Notes under the pieces: generated by a model
The model's database searches: none
Seen by the model: the letters and a program-made list of their open reading frames with translations, nothing else
What the model was told of the DNA's origin: nothing
NCBI RefSeq assembly: GCF_003945595.2
Contig: NW_024104557.1
Location: 1 to 64,000 of the forward strand
DNA from: Pipra filicauda
Taxonomy: Eukaryota > Chordata > Aves > Passeriformes > Pipridae
Length of the DNA: 64,000 bases
Direction: 5' to 3'
Part shown: piece by piece, positions 1 through 12,008 of the stretch
Layout of the letters: every line of letters begins with the position of its first letter
Position numbering within the stretch: the first letter of the stretch is position 1
Program-made: the position numbers and the translations under genes

Positions 1-139
1 CTCAGATCTGTAACCCACAGGAGATGATGGTTTGTGCCATGGAGATGTGCAGAAAGCCATGTCCAGGCCAATCCCACAGAGAATGGAAAGAAATGCCCTT
101 TTTCTCTGCCCACAGAGGGGGATTGGACCCTCCTCTTCA

Positions 140-372
140 CAGAATCACAGAGTGACAGCACAGGTTGGGTGTGAAGGGACCTTAAAGACCATTTACTTCC
201 ACCCCCTGCCGTGGACAGGGACACCTTCCACTAGCCCACATCGCTCCAAGCCCTGTCCAGCCTGGCCTTGGACACCTCCAGGGATACAGGGGTAGCCACA
301 GCTTCTCTGGGCAACCTGTGCCAGGGCCTCACAGGTAAGGATTTCTTCCCAATACCCCATCTAAACCCACTC
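140..372 (-). mobile_element. CR1 LINE 3' fragment
   Basis: Reverse complement of the CR1 3' end: CAGAATCACAG, then the landmark GACACCTTCCACTAG and CTTCTCTGGGCAACCTGTGC, ending near the TAAACC block. About 230 bp, truncated 5' and moderately diverged. Confidence 0.9.
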
Positions 373-1845
373 CCAGTTTAAAACCAGGTTGACTTCAAGA
401 CAGGACGGGGTCCACGGCAAACATCAGAGATAATGTGAGTGTGTGATCAGAGCCTGTTCTCTTGTACCTGTAGCTGCTTTCAGCACAAAGCACATGCTGT
501 CTGGCAAGATCCATGAGTCCAGGGAGCAGGGAAGGGAGAAACACCCCACAGACAGACACAGTCCCATTTGTTTGTCTCCAGCAACAGGCAGAAACAGTTG
601 GAAGAGAGCAACATTTTCAGCCGAGACGACAAGTTGTTGTGCAGGACACCACACCAGTGAACAGCCAACCCCTCTGGGCTCTGACTGGCCTCTACAAACT
701 CCAAGTGGAAACTCCCAGCACACAACAGAGAGGACTGAAGTCCACAGCTTGAGCACTACAGCCCTTAAATGAGCCAAGATTTCCCAGCAGGGGGATGAAA
801 CCAGCCCATGGATGGCAAAAAGAGGGTTAAAGATGCAATTCCCTGTGAGCCCTCTGCCAGCCCCTTACAGCACTTCCTGGGCATTAAAAAAGCTGGTGTG
901 TTCAGGTGCCTGGCACAGCTCAGAGGGACCTTTTCACCTCCAAGTGGGGAGCCTGCAATGGATAGATCCTCTTTTATTCCATGAAAGCAGAGCCAACCTT
1001 GGAGCAAAAGTTGGAGCCCTCTGAATTTGGAGGGTGTTTCCAACCACACCGTGTGCATTTAAAAACATATATATACATACACATATATATTGAAATAGAG
1101 CATTAAGGTTTCAGTGTGAGAAACCAGGGACCCAAATGACCATGATCCAGGTGTAATTAAGCCACTGATGAAGATCTTTGGTGCAGAGGGTTGAAGGATG
1201 CTCAGGTCCCTCAGCACGGGGCAGTGCATTGCTCGAAGGAGGCAGCTGGCAAGAGAGGCAGGTATTTTTTTTTCCCCATCATGAAGTTAGCAAGTCTCCT
1301 CTTCCACAGCAATTATTTGCCTCAGATGCCTAAAAATTTAATGTTCTGGGATTTGGATAACTTATGTTTTTTTAAAACAAAGTGAACACTTTGAACCAAT
1401 ACAGCTCTTCTGGCATGAAGCAACTCAGAACAGGGTTTGTCTCAGCTCAATCCCAAAGCACTGTTTCAGTTTAAATTTAGTCTGTTGTAGATTGTTTTGG
1501 GCAAGCCCATCACTCTGGAGGAGTTGCAGGCTGGGTGCTCTCCTGATGGGTGCCAAGAGCAGGGCTAGTGAGCCCTAATCCCATTTTTATTATTGTTTAA
1601 TCCTTTTTCCCAGGTTGAAAAGGAAAAAAGAGTTGTGTCAGTGTCTAAAAAACTCTCCTCCTGCTCACCCCTCTCTTCTGCTTTGAGCTTTCCAACCTGC
1701 TGGCCAGTTTTAATGGAAAGGAGTGAAAATATCCTGGCTGGGAGCAGAGGGATGAACTTGAGGAGACAAGAGCTCTTCCAGGCGCCACCACTCACAGCAG
1801 ATGATCAGCATGAGCCAGACTCCAGCTTGCAAAGAACATTCGTGA
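373..1845. other. Intergenic unique sequence
   Basis: No gene or interspersed repeat recognised. It contains the AT microsatellite near 1066. Short overlapping open frames on both strands at 424-777 are mutually antisense and show no family motif. Confidence 0.7.
1066..1090. repeat. AT/CATA microsatellite
   Basis: Alternating CATATATATACATACACATATATAT. Confidence 0.85.
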
Positions 1846-2085
1846 CATTGGACACTTCCAGGGATGGGGCAGCCACAGCTTCTCTGTGTCTGCCTGTGCC
1901 AGTGTTTTACCAAACTCATCATAAAAAATTTCTTCCTAATATCTAATCTAAATCTCTCCTCCTTTCGCTCAAAACCATCAACCCTTGTCCTATCACTCCG
2001 GATCTACCAAAATTCTGCCCCCATCTTTCCTATAAGCCCCTTTAGGTGTTGAAAGGCCACAGTAAGGTCCCCCTGGAGCCACCCC
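1846..2085 (-). mobile_element. CR1 LINE fragment lacking its 3' tail
   Basis: It begins inside the element at GGACACTTCCAGGGATGGGG and goes on through TTTCTTCCTAATATCTAATC to CCTTTAGGTGTTGAAAGGCC. The terminal octamer end is missing, so this is an old, doubly truncated copy. Confidence 0.8.
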
Positions 2086-2916
2086 TTCCTCTGCATCAAT
2101 GGGCACCACGTGTCCCCCCCAGCCTGTGTGCCACCGAGGAGGGAGGGGTGGCTACAGGTTTGTTTGTCGCTCCTGTTTGCAAAGGGTTTGGAGATCCCAA
2201 AGCTTCGGATGTGTGAGTCATTCCCAGCATCTATCCCGCCTGTGTCATTTTATCAGCCCTTCCCTGGGAGTTTTTTTTCCGGCTGTTTGGCTTTTAGCTC
2301 CCGATCCGTCGCTCCCAGGCATGTGCTCTGCAATCTGTGGGAGGAAACACTTTCTCAGATCCTCCCGGCTTTGCCCTGAACTCCTCAAGAAACTGGAAAA
2401 AGGATAAAACAGAGCGTTTCCTGCCAACAGAGGGGATTTGACCTGGCACTAAACCTGCAGAACAGTCGCTGGAGAGGAAAGAAAGGACGGAGAGGAAACG
2501 CACAAGTCCTTCTCTATTCCGTGTGCCCGGGCTGCCAGGGATGGAATCCAGTGCCAATGAATTATACAAATGCTTATGCAATTAGAAGGAGCTACAGTCA
2601 GTCCTCCTGCAGCCAAAAATAGCTCAGTGCACCAGCAAAGGGCCTGCCTGCCTTCACATCTCGTCAGGAGGAGAAAACACTCCGGGCTGGTGAGTGGGAG
2701 AAGCTTCAGACTGAACAAAATATCCCTGGATGGAAACGCTGCAGGGCAGTGGGATACAAGGGCAAAACAGGCAGCTGGCCCCACACATCATCCCTGCTGA
2801 AATTCCTCTGCCTCTGCCTGGGGGTTTGTCCCCCTCTGGGGACATGGGAGGGACATTGCTGGGTGTGCAGGTACCCAGTGGGCATCTGCAGCCAAAAGGG
2901 TGATTTGTGGTAATTC
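2086..2916. other. Intergenic unique sequence
   Basis: Nothing recognisable. Several 60-110 codon frames overlap on both strands without motif or splice context. Confidence 0.7.
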
Positions 2917-3255
2917 AATCATGGAATGGTTTGGGTTGGAAGGGACATTAAAGATCACCTCATTCCACCCCTGCCATGGGCAGGGACACCTTCCACTAGC
3001 CCAGGTTGCTCCAAGCCCTATCCAATCTGGCCTTGGACATTTCCAGGGATCCAGGTGCAGCCACAGCTTCTCTGGGCAACCTGGGCCAGGGCCTGCCCAC
3101 CCTCACAGGGAAGAATTCCTTCCCAATATCCAATTTAAATCTGCCCTACTTCAGCTTAATGCCATCGTCTATCACTGCCTGTCCATGTAAAAAGTTGCTC
3201 TCCCTCTTTTCACAAGCCTCCCTTAAGTACTGGAAGGCTCTCATGGTGTCAGTAG
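2917..3255 (-). mobile_element. CR1 LINE 3' fragment
   Basis: Starts AATCATGGAATGGTTTGGGT and runs about 340 bp to the ACTGGAAGGCTCTCATGGTG block, which lies upstream of the 3' end in element orientation. A 260-codon antisense open stretch (3146-3928) partly covers it and is not a gene. Confidence 0.92.
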
Positions 3256-4068
3256 GGGTGTCCACCGCCCCAGCAGCTCCAGGATGGTGATCTCTCCATA
3301 TCAGCACAATGGATTTGCCTCCAGAAAGAAAAACAAGGAGGAGTGCTCTGCTCCCTGTAGGCAGGCACTGGAAGGAGTCTAAAACTCTGGACCGTCCAAC
3401 GTTGCTCTTGCAGAGATTTAATGAGCATTTTTTTCTCATCCTGCTCCTCAACCTTTTCCTCCACGATCTGCCCAGGAGGAGATGGTTTCCTGCTGCCATC
3501 ACCCCTGATGGGGGGCGGGGGGAACCGTTCCCTTCCCACTCCAAATGGACCAACAGGCTCAAGAGAAAGCGGAGGAGGAGAAAAGGGTTTTCTCTGCTCT
3601 GAGACGAGATTTTTGGGGTCTTGCAAAGGAGGGTGCAGACCACAGCGGTGCTGCTGAGGGCTGTGCTGGCCCCAGCACCAGCAGTAAGAATCCCACACCA
3701 CATTTTCATCATCTCCCTCTCCTGGCACATCACACTCCTTTTTCCAATCTTGCATTCCTCCATTGCAGTTAACATTCCTTGGGATGAGCGTGGCCATGCA
3801 CCCAGCTCTGCCTGGATCCCAGCATGCTGAGGAAAGCCCTGGATGCCAACATTCCCTCCTGGAGGCTCCTTGGTCGTGCTGACTCCCAAGTCGTAGTGCA
3901 TATTTCTCAAATCTTTCCATGAACCCAAGATATCTAGAGATTTTTATAGGAAAACTAAGAACTCAAGGGAAGAGGAAGGAGCTCAGAAGAGGTGTATCCA
4001 TGTGCTGTCTTCCCTCAGCCATCAACACTTGACCCTTGCAGATCATCCAGTAAAGGTTCTCCCAATAA
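3256..4068. other. Intergenic unique sequence
   Basis: GC-moderate unique DNA with a long chance reading frame on the minus strand that runs into a CR1. Not a gene. Confidence 0.7.
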
Positions 4069-4281
4069 AGTTAAGAGGTATTAGGAAGAAATTCTTGGCT
4101 GTGGGGATGGTGAGGCCCTGGCACAGGTTGCCCAGAGAAGCTGTGGCTGCCCCTGGATCCCTGGAAGTGTTCCAGGCCAGGTTGGACAGGGCTTGGAGCC
4201 CTCTGGGATAGTGGAAGGTGTCCCTGTTGGAACTAAATGATCTTTACGGTCCATTCCAACCCAAACCATTCCGTGATTCCA
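4069..4281 (+). mobile_element. CR1 LINE 3' fragment
   Basis: Sense copy from AGGTATTAGGAAGAAATTCT through GCCCAGAGAAGCTGTGGCTG to AACCATTCCGTGATTCC. The segment after GTGTCCCTG is shortened by a small deletion. Confidence 0.92.
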
Positions 4282-5896
4282 GGAAAGATGGTCCTGAAAT
4301 TCTCCCCTGAGCATCCACACTCCCAAGTGGGAGAGGGTTGGAAAACGAACCACTTCCAGTGATCAGACCTGGGGGAGATGCATCTACCAGCTTCCCTCTC
4401 AAGCTGTTGGGATAACAAGAGACAGTCCAGTTTGATGGGAAAGGTGGATGTGGAAGAGTGTTGAGCCCAGCTCTGACACCGTGCTGGGCTTTGGGTAGAA
4501 GGCTGTGGGGGTTTAGCCTGAACTGACAGTCATCTTCAAAAAGGGATTTGGAGACACTCCGTGCTGGCCAGGGCATGGATAGGAGCTTGAAGGAGAAGGG
4601 AAGTAAAAGTGCCATCTGGACTTGGCAGAGGCGCTCCTGACATCCCTGCTCTTGCCAAATCCCAGCAGTGCCGAGGCCTTCCAGGATAAAGTGGCAACGG
4701 ACCAAACACTCCAACTCAGCTGCACTTGGCCCAGGGTGTGGAGAGGGGTGGAAGGGGGCCAGAAATGCTCTGGGAGTCCATGGAAGTCATCGGAGATCTG
4801 AAATCCATCCTGGAAGCAGCGCTGCTGCCAGAGAGGGAGCGGGATGGCTGTGAGTCCCAAAAAAGCCACGGTGGCAGGAAGATGGATGGGAAGATGTCCA
4901 GATGGGACGCTCCCTTCTGGAGGAAGTTTGGGAAAAAAGGTGGAAAGAACAAGTGATGAGCAAACAGGTCTTCTTCTGATGGTCCATCACAGGTTGGGAA
5001 ATATCCCTCGGACACATCTCCATCCACAGAGCACAGGTTGAAAATCACTGATGGAAAAACCAGACCACAGCAAGGCCAATGATGGCAATTGGCTCTGCAT
5101 ATACAATCCTAGCTGGAAAACCCACCTGTGTCCCACCTGCCAGACCTGGGGCAGCTCAGGTGGCTCCTGGCACAATGATCAGGCCACCAAATCCCACCCC
5201 TGCAGTGTGGACACCGCGGTGAGGGTGTCTCAATGTCGGCGAGACCCCACACCGGTGATGGTGGTGGTAACACCAAAGGAAACCACCCTGTCCCCACACA
5301 CTACACCAAAGAGGGACCAACAAGACTCCTGGGATTTATGGCACAGTCCAAGGGCGGTCACTTGGTGCAGCATTTCCCACCTCAGTTTGTCTGGGAATAA
5401 AAGAGAGGCTCCAAACCCCGCGTCTGGGAGCGTGTTTACTATTTGGAAGCGGGAAGTGTTGCACACAGCAGAGTCTCTCCAGCCTGCCAGGGAATTTATG
5501 TCAAAGTTTTGCTCATGGAAAAAACATATCGTGGTAGATAATGTTCCTCCTGACAAGCCAGATGTCAAAACATGGCAGGATAATGTTACTGAAAGCCTCA
5601 GCTGCTCTGAAAGGGAAGCGAAGAGATGATTGTTCCTTCGTTAGACATCAAATTTTGATGGCATATCACTGTGACTGAAAGGTTCACAAGTGCTCAAAAT
5701 AAAGCAGGGCTAAAAGTTCCCCGGGATATCAGCTGGGGAGTTTCATGGGAGTTTCCTGAGAGAGTTTCATGGAATTTCCTGGGAGAGGCTGGCCATGTTT
5801 GGTCTCTCCTGTGTGCACATTCAGAGCCAGGAGATGGGCAGGGCTGTTGTGAGCTCTGCACACCTCTGGCAAGAGCTGATCCACAAGTCAAGACAG
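4282..5896. other. Intergenic unique sequence with a 192-codon chance frame
   Basis: A + strand frame at 5051-5629 is open for 192 codons, but no domain, hydrophobic pattern or splice context is recognisable. The rest shows nothing. Confidence 0.6.
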
Positions 5897-6122
5897 TAGA
5901 ATCTGGGAATCATTTACGTTGGAAAAGCCCTCTAAGATCGTTGACCCCAACAGTTAACCCAGCACTGCCAAGGCCACCATTAAACCACATCCCCAAGTGC
6001 CACATCTGCATTCCAGGGATGGCGACTCCACCACTGCCCTGGGTAGCCTGTGCCAGGGCTGGACAACCCTTTCAGAGAAGAAATTCTTTCTGATATCCAG
6101 CCTAAACCTCCCCTGCTGCAAG
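5897..6122 (-). mobile_element. CR1 LINE 3' fragment, older subfamily
   Basis: TAGAATC..CATTTACGTTGG, then CACTGCCAAGGCCACC, CACATCCCCAAGTGCCACAT and GAAATTCTTTCTGATATCC. This belongs to the CR1 group whose tail reads GGTTGGAAAAGACCT, different from the copies with GGTTTGGGTTGGAAGGGAC. Confidence 0.85.
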
Positions 6123-6722
6123 AAAAGGTCTGTCTAAACCCAAGTCTGATAACAGCCCACAGTGTGTGGCTTCAGGACCACACATGACCTGCCAAGGTCT
6201 GGGGCAGTGACAAGCAGCCCTGTATTCCCCAGGACACACCACTGTGAGTTACCACGGCAGAACTTGCCCAGTCCATCTCTTGTCCTGTCCCCTGAGCTCC
6301 TGAATGTCCCCCAGGAAGGCTGGTGAGTAGTTTTGCTCATAGCAAGTCACAGGTTGCCTCTAGAAGACAAGTTGGGCTTAGACACCGAGATTTTGGACAT
6401 TTTAAGGAACAGCAGACCAGATGTGACCACATGGTCCCCAGCAACGGGAAGGAGGGTCATTCCTGAGGGAGGGATGCTCAGGGATCACTTTTACTTTTGA
6501 CTAAACCTCCTACAAAAGAGACACTAATGCAATGTCTGTAAAGTATTGAAATGATCTAAAAACCCTGCCAGACCCCAGCAGCACCTGCAGCCTCATTGCT
6601 CTGCTTTGTCACACACCCCAGTGCCTTCTCAAATTTCTGAGGAGTTGATGGCACTGGTGAAACTCTGCTTGGCTGTGACCCTTCTGCAGCTGGAGCCTCC
6701 ACACAGCTCAGTGCCCCCAGAC
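6123..6722. other. Intergenic unique sequence
   Basis: Nothing recognised. Confidence 0.7.
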
Positions 6723-7062
6723 CACAGAATCACAGAATCACAGAATGGTTTGGGTTGGAAGGGACATCAAAGATCATCCAGTCCCACCCCCTGCCATGGG
6801 CAGGGACACCTTCCACTATCCCAGGTTGCTCCAAGCCCTGTCCAACCTGGCCTTGGACACTTCCAGGGATCCAGGGGCAGCCACAGCTTCTCTGGGCAAC
6901 CTGTGCCAGGGCCTTCCCACCCTCACAGGGAAGAATTTCTTCCCAATATCCCATCCAAACCTGCCCCCTGGCAGTGGGAAGCCATTCCCCCTTGTCCTGT
7001 CAGTCCTTGTCCAGCACCCCTCTCCAGTTCTCCTGGAGCCCCTTTAGCCACTGGAAGGGCCA
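6723..7062 (-). mobile_element. CR1 LINE 3' fragment, well preserved
   Basis: Begins with three ACAGAATC units of the terminal microsatellite, then an uninterrupted 3' region to TCCTGGAGCCCCTTTAGCC. It has few differences from the common pattern, so it is probably one of the younger copies. Confidence 0.95.
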
Positions 7063-7319
7063 TCAGTAGCTGAGTCAAAGGAGTCCCTAATTTTGTGCCA
7101 CCTCCATGCCCCTGGTCCTGCAGAGAGAACTGATGTGCTGAGAGCACCAGAGAGCTGTGAATCATCATCTACATCATATTTTGCTCTTCTGACAAGGGTG
7201 CAAGGAAGTGAGTATCCTGAAGAACACAAAAATGAGAGGGTTTGGGTTGTTTGTTGTTGGGTTGTTTTTTTTTTCCTCAACAAGTGTCACTATTTAACCT
7301 TGATTTTACATACAAAGAA

Positions 7320-7453
7320 CCATAGAATGGGCTGGGATGGAAGGGACCCTAAAGCTCATCCTGTTCCAACCCTCTGCCATGGGCAGGGACACCTTCCACT
7401 TGGGTTTTTCCAAGCCCCATCCAACCTGGCCTTGGATACTTCCAGACACCTTT
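7320..7453 (-). mobile_element. CR1 LINE 3' fragment, short
   Basis: CATAGAATGGGCTGGGATGG through CCTTGGATACTTCCAG. Only about 130 bp of the 3' end is present. Confidence 0.88.
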
Positions 7454-7798
7454 AACGAGGGTTTCATAGCAGAAGGTCTCCCACCTCCTTTGGACATTGG
7501 CTCACAAACACAAGGACCTGTTTGCAAACCAAAACACAGAGGCTGTTGCAAGTCAGTTGGAAAGTTTCTGGGAATGGAGGGAATTGTCTGCCTGGTTTGG
7601 CAGGGAGAGCTCTTTGCTCTGGCAAAGTCAAAGGCTTGGAAGGCCCAACTCTGCCACATGGAGTCTGTTTCCCTCTTGTGCCACTGCTCCTACACTGGTG
7701 TCTGAACAACTGGATGGATGAGGCTGAAAGGATAATACTGGACAGATGGACATAAAACACAGCTGAATCTTGCCCAAAACAACAGGTAGAAATATCTC

Positions 7799-7833
7799 CT
7801 GTGATTTACAGGTGATTCACCTGTAAATCACAG
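7799..7833. repeat. 35-bp near-perfect palindrome
   Basis: Two 17-bp arms, CTGTGATTTACAGGTGA and its exact reverse complement, are separated by one T. Each arm carries an E-box (CAGGTG / CACCTG). It lies in unique DNA outside any CR1. Confidence 0.97.
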
Positions 7834-8543
7834 AAGGGCTCAGACTAGATCAACACCACAGACCAGGGGTTGCATCTCACAGTGGGGTGGGTTCCCATCT
7901 CCCTATTTTGGCACCAATGTGCCAAAAACCAGCTCTGCCATGAAAAACAGGGCTCCAGGGCACCATCCAGAGCAATCACCACCTTCTTCATGAGTCACAA
8001 GGACAAGCAGCAACTGCCCAGGCTGCTTTTGAACTTTGCTGGTGTCATTTATCTGCATTCAATGCTCTGAGCCCCTTCTGTCTCACCAAGATTTTCTCTT
8101 GACACCAGCCCTTCCTGGAAGTTCTTTATCAACTTCAGTGTGTCTGAAGGCATCACAAAGGCAACCTGACATGACTGTTCCAGGAGGCTTTGAAGCAAAA
8201 TCAAATGGAAATGATCCTGTTCTTAATGCTTTACCTACTCCAAGAGTGATTTATGGGTGTTGCTGGAAACATTCATCCTTTGCAGAGATAAATCTCAGCC
8301 AGTTACATATCCAGGCTCATCTCCTGAACACCTCTGAAGTAAAGAAGGAGGAAAAGAATCCAAACAAAAAACTAGAATAGAAATCAGCACAGAAAATCAG
8401 AAGGTTCTTGGGGTAACCCATCTTCTGCAGGATATCAACATCTGAGGGAAGCTGGAGCTGCCAACTCCCTGTTTTACAGCTGAGCAAGCAGAGAGAGGGG
8501 TGAAATGCTGTTCCCACTTGCTTATGAAGGGCTTAATGGGTTT

Positions 8544-8566
8544 AAATAAATAAACAAATAAATAAA
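8544..8566. repeat. (AAAT)n microsatellite
   Basis: Five AAATA-type units with one C interruption. Confidence 0.85.
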
Positions 8567-9983
8567 AGTGCCAGAAGAATAATGCTTGCCCTCACATTTT
8601 CCCAGTATTGGAGATTCCTTCACTCCATAAAGCAAAGATCAATAGGATTGTGCACTGGGGTAGAAGTTTCAGCTTTAGCTCCCACATCTTCCCTGTGCCA
8701 AGCGATTTCCTTTCACTAAAAAGGGGGAAAAAAATACCAGATCACACATTTACAGCACAGCAATTCTCACTTTCTCCAGCACTGGGTACTTTGTGCACAC
8801 CAGAAAGACTCCCATGATGATAAAGAGCAATTTTGGCCAATGCAGCTCCAGCTGGGGCTCCCAGGATTTTTATTGCTGCACATACCTGGCCATGCCCTGT
8901 CTTTGGTGGTGTCACCATGATCAGCACAAGCCTGGAAGCCCAGAGCCACACCAGATCTGAGCATGCTGACCACATCTGCCCAGAGAAGACAGAGCAAACA
9001 GGCAACCCACAGAACAAAACCCGGGTGGAGATGTGCAGAGGACGGGTCGTGAGCTGGAAGCTCCTCAACCTGGGTCTGTTCCTCCTCATCCGTGTACCCG
9101 GGAGCACTGTGCCCACCTCTGGGACCTGCAGGAATCAGCAGCAGCCCCATGTCCTTGTTAATGGCTAAAGCAGAATTAAAGCATGAAAAAGCAGGTCCCA
9201 GCACATCTGAGAGCACCTTCAAATCCCTGCTGCTCCTGGGAGCAGCACCGACACAAACCCACCACCCTTGATTTCATGTTAAGGTGAGTTTTGGTGATCA
9301 AGAAGCAAAGCAGGAAGCAGAGCTGGCTCACAAAGAATCATTTAGTGGTTTTGTTCCTAAAATGATCTGCTGTTTTTGAACACCTCACAAAGACACAGCC
9401 CCCACAACCTTCCCCCAGCGCTTTTTACGTGAAAGCCCTAAAACAGCAAGCAGAGCATTTTTCTCCCTTTCACGGCAACAAGGAGCCATTTATTCATCAG
9501 CTGTCGCTTTTATCACTTCCTTTTCGGGTGTTCTAGACACCTTCCCAGGAAAATAAACCTGGGAATGCTCTTAATAACCTGCACACTTGATTAGAGGTTG
9601 TTATGCTGAGCCGGGAAGGTGACACCCGGGTACATCCTCACTCTGTGTCTGGGGACCAAGAGGAGAAGTGATTGATGCAAGGCCATCCAGGCTGGCTCTG
9701 GAGGGAGCAGGATGCAAAGCCAGGTCTTTGGAGGTTGACACTGCTCTTCTCTGAGGACATTTCCCTGCTCCCCAGTTACTCCCAGCAGTGCCAGTCACAG
9801 AAACTGTCCACAGTGTTCAGGCCCGACCGTGCAGATGTTCTCCTTCACTCCCTAAGTGGGGGTGCCAATATTTTGGCTGCTGGCCATCAGCACACACCCT
9901 TTCATCCCACATGACTTTATCTCAGCATCACTGTCCACCTCCATCCAAGCACCATCCCAATTCCCTCCCCTGATCCTTCACCA

Positions 9984-10246
9984 TATAGAATCATTTTGCT
10001 TGGAAAAGCCTTCCAAGATCACTGAGTCAAACTGTCCCCACGCCACTGCCAAGGCCACCACTAACCCATGTCCCCAAGTGCCACATCCACACAGCTTTTA
10101 AATCCCTCCAGGGATGGGGACTCCACCACTGCCCTGGGCTGCCTGTGCAACCATTTCTGTAAAGAAATTTTCCCTAATATCCAACCTAACCCTCTCCTGG
10201 CACAACACGAGGTCGTTTCCTCCTGTCCTATCCTGCAACTCACTAC
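9984..10246 (-). mobile_element. CR1 LINE 3' fragment, older subfamily
   Basis: ATAGAATCATTTTGCTTGGA, ACTGCCAAGGCCACCACTAA, CCCTCCAGGGATGGGGACTC and CTAATATCCAACCTAACCC are visible. Same subfamily type as the copy at 5897. Confidence 0.88.
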
Positions 10247-11203
10247 TCTGTGGTCTCCATCGTCAGGGAAAATGATCCAAAATCTTCCTGCTGCAAGAAG
10301 CCCTCTCTACACAGGAGTTGCCACCAGGCTTGATGGCAGCCTTCCCACACTCCCAGACCCGGCTCCCTTCTTACTTCTCTCATCACTCTCTCAGTACCTG
10401 TTCCCCCTCAGCTCTTCTGCTTTGGAAACCCTCCAAAACTCACGCCCTTGGGCGTCCCACCCACGTGGGCCAGGCAGCATCAATGGGGCAAAAACTCAGG
10501 TGAAGCTTTCTGAGGGCACCTGGGGGGACCTTCTGGCCATGTGTTATCCCCACTCAGCTCAGCCATCCTGGATAAATAACCACAGCCAGGCTGAGCACCG
10601 ACCTGGAGACGGGTGGATGGAGGCCCAGGAGGGGCAGAGAGTGGGAAACACTGATTCCTGCCCCACCCAGCCCTGATTTTTAGTTAGTCTCCTTCATCAC
10701 ACCTCACTCCTCACCCACACAGCCCAGAAGAGAAGAGCAATTGGTCAGATCATAGCAAAAAAAAACCAACCCTCTGCTTTCAGCCCTGAAAAATTAAAAG
10801 ATCCTTGGCTTCTGAGTGAAAGGAAGTTTTCCCACACAATAGCTCAGCTCCCATTAAAGCAATGACAAGCAGCCACTTTGTGCTTCACTTAAAATTTAGC
10901 CAGGAGGGAAAATACTACTTTGGATGGCAAGAAGAGATTGCTTTTAATTGAAACTCTTTCTGCTCTGAACTGCTGTTGACACTTAGTTTTCAATTAACAG
11001 TTCCACGGGTTTTAGTTCAGTTCTGCAAGTTGAGGCTGTAAAGTGAGAAAACAGAAGCAAAATCAAATCAAATCAGAACTTCTGGCCGATCTTGGAGAAT
11101 TTCAAAGGAATTTAAATGCAAGTCTGTGGGTTTTTTTTCCTTCATATCCTTGACTCGGTGGTGTCCTTGACAATTCCAAGTCCCACAAGGTCACCTTCAC
11201 CAG
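10247..11203. other. Intergenic unique sequence, possible conserved noncoding block
   Basis: The part from about 10780 to 11110 is AT-rich and low in CpG and carries homeodomain-like words (CAATTAA, TTTAATTG, TTTTCAATTAACAG). It reads like developmental noncoding DNA. Conservation cannot be tested here. Confidence 0.35.
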
Positions 11204-11322
11204 CTATGGAAGGACTGAGGTTGGAAGGGACCTCTGAGGTCAATTTGGAATCAGAGCTGGTTGCTCAGAGCCATGTCCAGGTCAGATGAACATCTCCAGC
11301 AGTGGTGGGAGGTTTAGGACAC
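11204..11322 (-). mobile_element. Probable old CR1 remnant
   Basis: GAGGTTGGAAGGGACCTCTG followed by GCTCAGAGCCATGTCCAG and CATCTCCAGCAGTGG resembles a degenerate CR1 3' end. Diverged, so the limits are approximate. Confidence 0.5.
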
Positions 11323-11550
11323 TGGAGTTTGGCTGCAGTTGGGATGTGCCCACCCTTGGTGTGGGAGACACAGCCAGGCATCCACATGGCACAACGGCCT
11401 GGGACAGGGTGGGAAAAATACACTTCTGACAACAGGGAAAGGTGTAAATCAGGTAAAATCACTGCAGGCACAGATTTAATGGTGTTGCACTAAAAATACT
11501 GTTTTATGGACAAAGTGGAAACACTCCTTATATTTATATGGAGAGACATG

Positions 11551-11640
11551 CTTTAGTGGTGGCCTTGGCAGTGCTGGGTTAATGGCTGGGCTCGATGATC
11601 TCAGAGGGTTTTTCCAACCTAAATGGTTCTATTCTGCATG
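11551..11640 (+). mobile_element. CR1 LINE 3' tail, short
   Basis: TTAGTGGTGGCCTTGGCAGT, then GATGATCTCAGAGGG, TTTTTCCAACCTAAATGG and TTCTATTCTGC. About 90 bp of a sense tail. Confidence 0.75.
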
Positions 11641-11867
11641 TAAAGCCACAAACTCATTGCTGGTATAACTGAAATCACAAGCCCTATCATATTTAATACA
11701 GGAAAAATACATGTATTTAGTTTCCACCCCTTTTCCAGGGTTTTCCTCACCTCTCCCTGTCCCTCTGGGTCCTGGGTGGCTTCACTCTGGGGTTGGGGTG
11801 TCATACTGGTTCAGTCATATTTGGAGTCCTTCACCAGGAGGATTGAGATGTTCCTGTCATTTCACAG

Positions 11868-12008
11868 AGTCCACAGAATCCCAGAAGGGTTTTGCTTGGA
11901 ATGACTTCAAAGACCTCATCCCAACGCTCTGTCATGGGCAGGGACACCTTTCACTAGCCCAGGTTGCTCCAAGCCCCATCCAACCTGGCCTTGGACACTT
12001 CCAAGGAT
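11868..12008 (-). mobile_element. CR1 LINE 3' fragment
   Basis: CCACAGAATCCCAGAAGGGT to CCTTGGACACTTCCAAGGAT. Stops before the GGGCAACCTG block. Confidence 0.88.

Larger units (their letters stand above)
7454..9983. other. Intergenic unique sequence
   Basis: Contains the 35-bp palindrome (7799-7833) and an AAAT microsatellite. No CR1 and no supported exon. Confidence 0.7.

Noticed and set aside
3146..3928. 260-codon open frame on the minus strand
   Set aside because: Its C-terminal third is antisense-read CR1 and the remainder shows no domain, splice context or conserved pattern.
5051..5629. 192-codon open frame on the plus strand
   Set aside because: Composition is that of translated noncoding DNA, with no motif, signal or neighbouring exon. 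A protein search would be decisive; any real homologue would change this.
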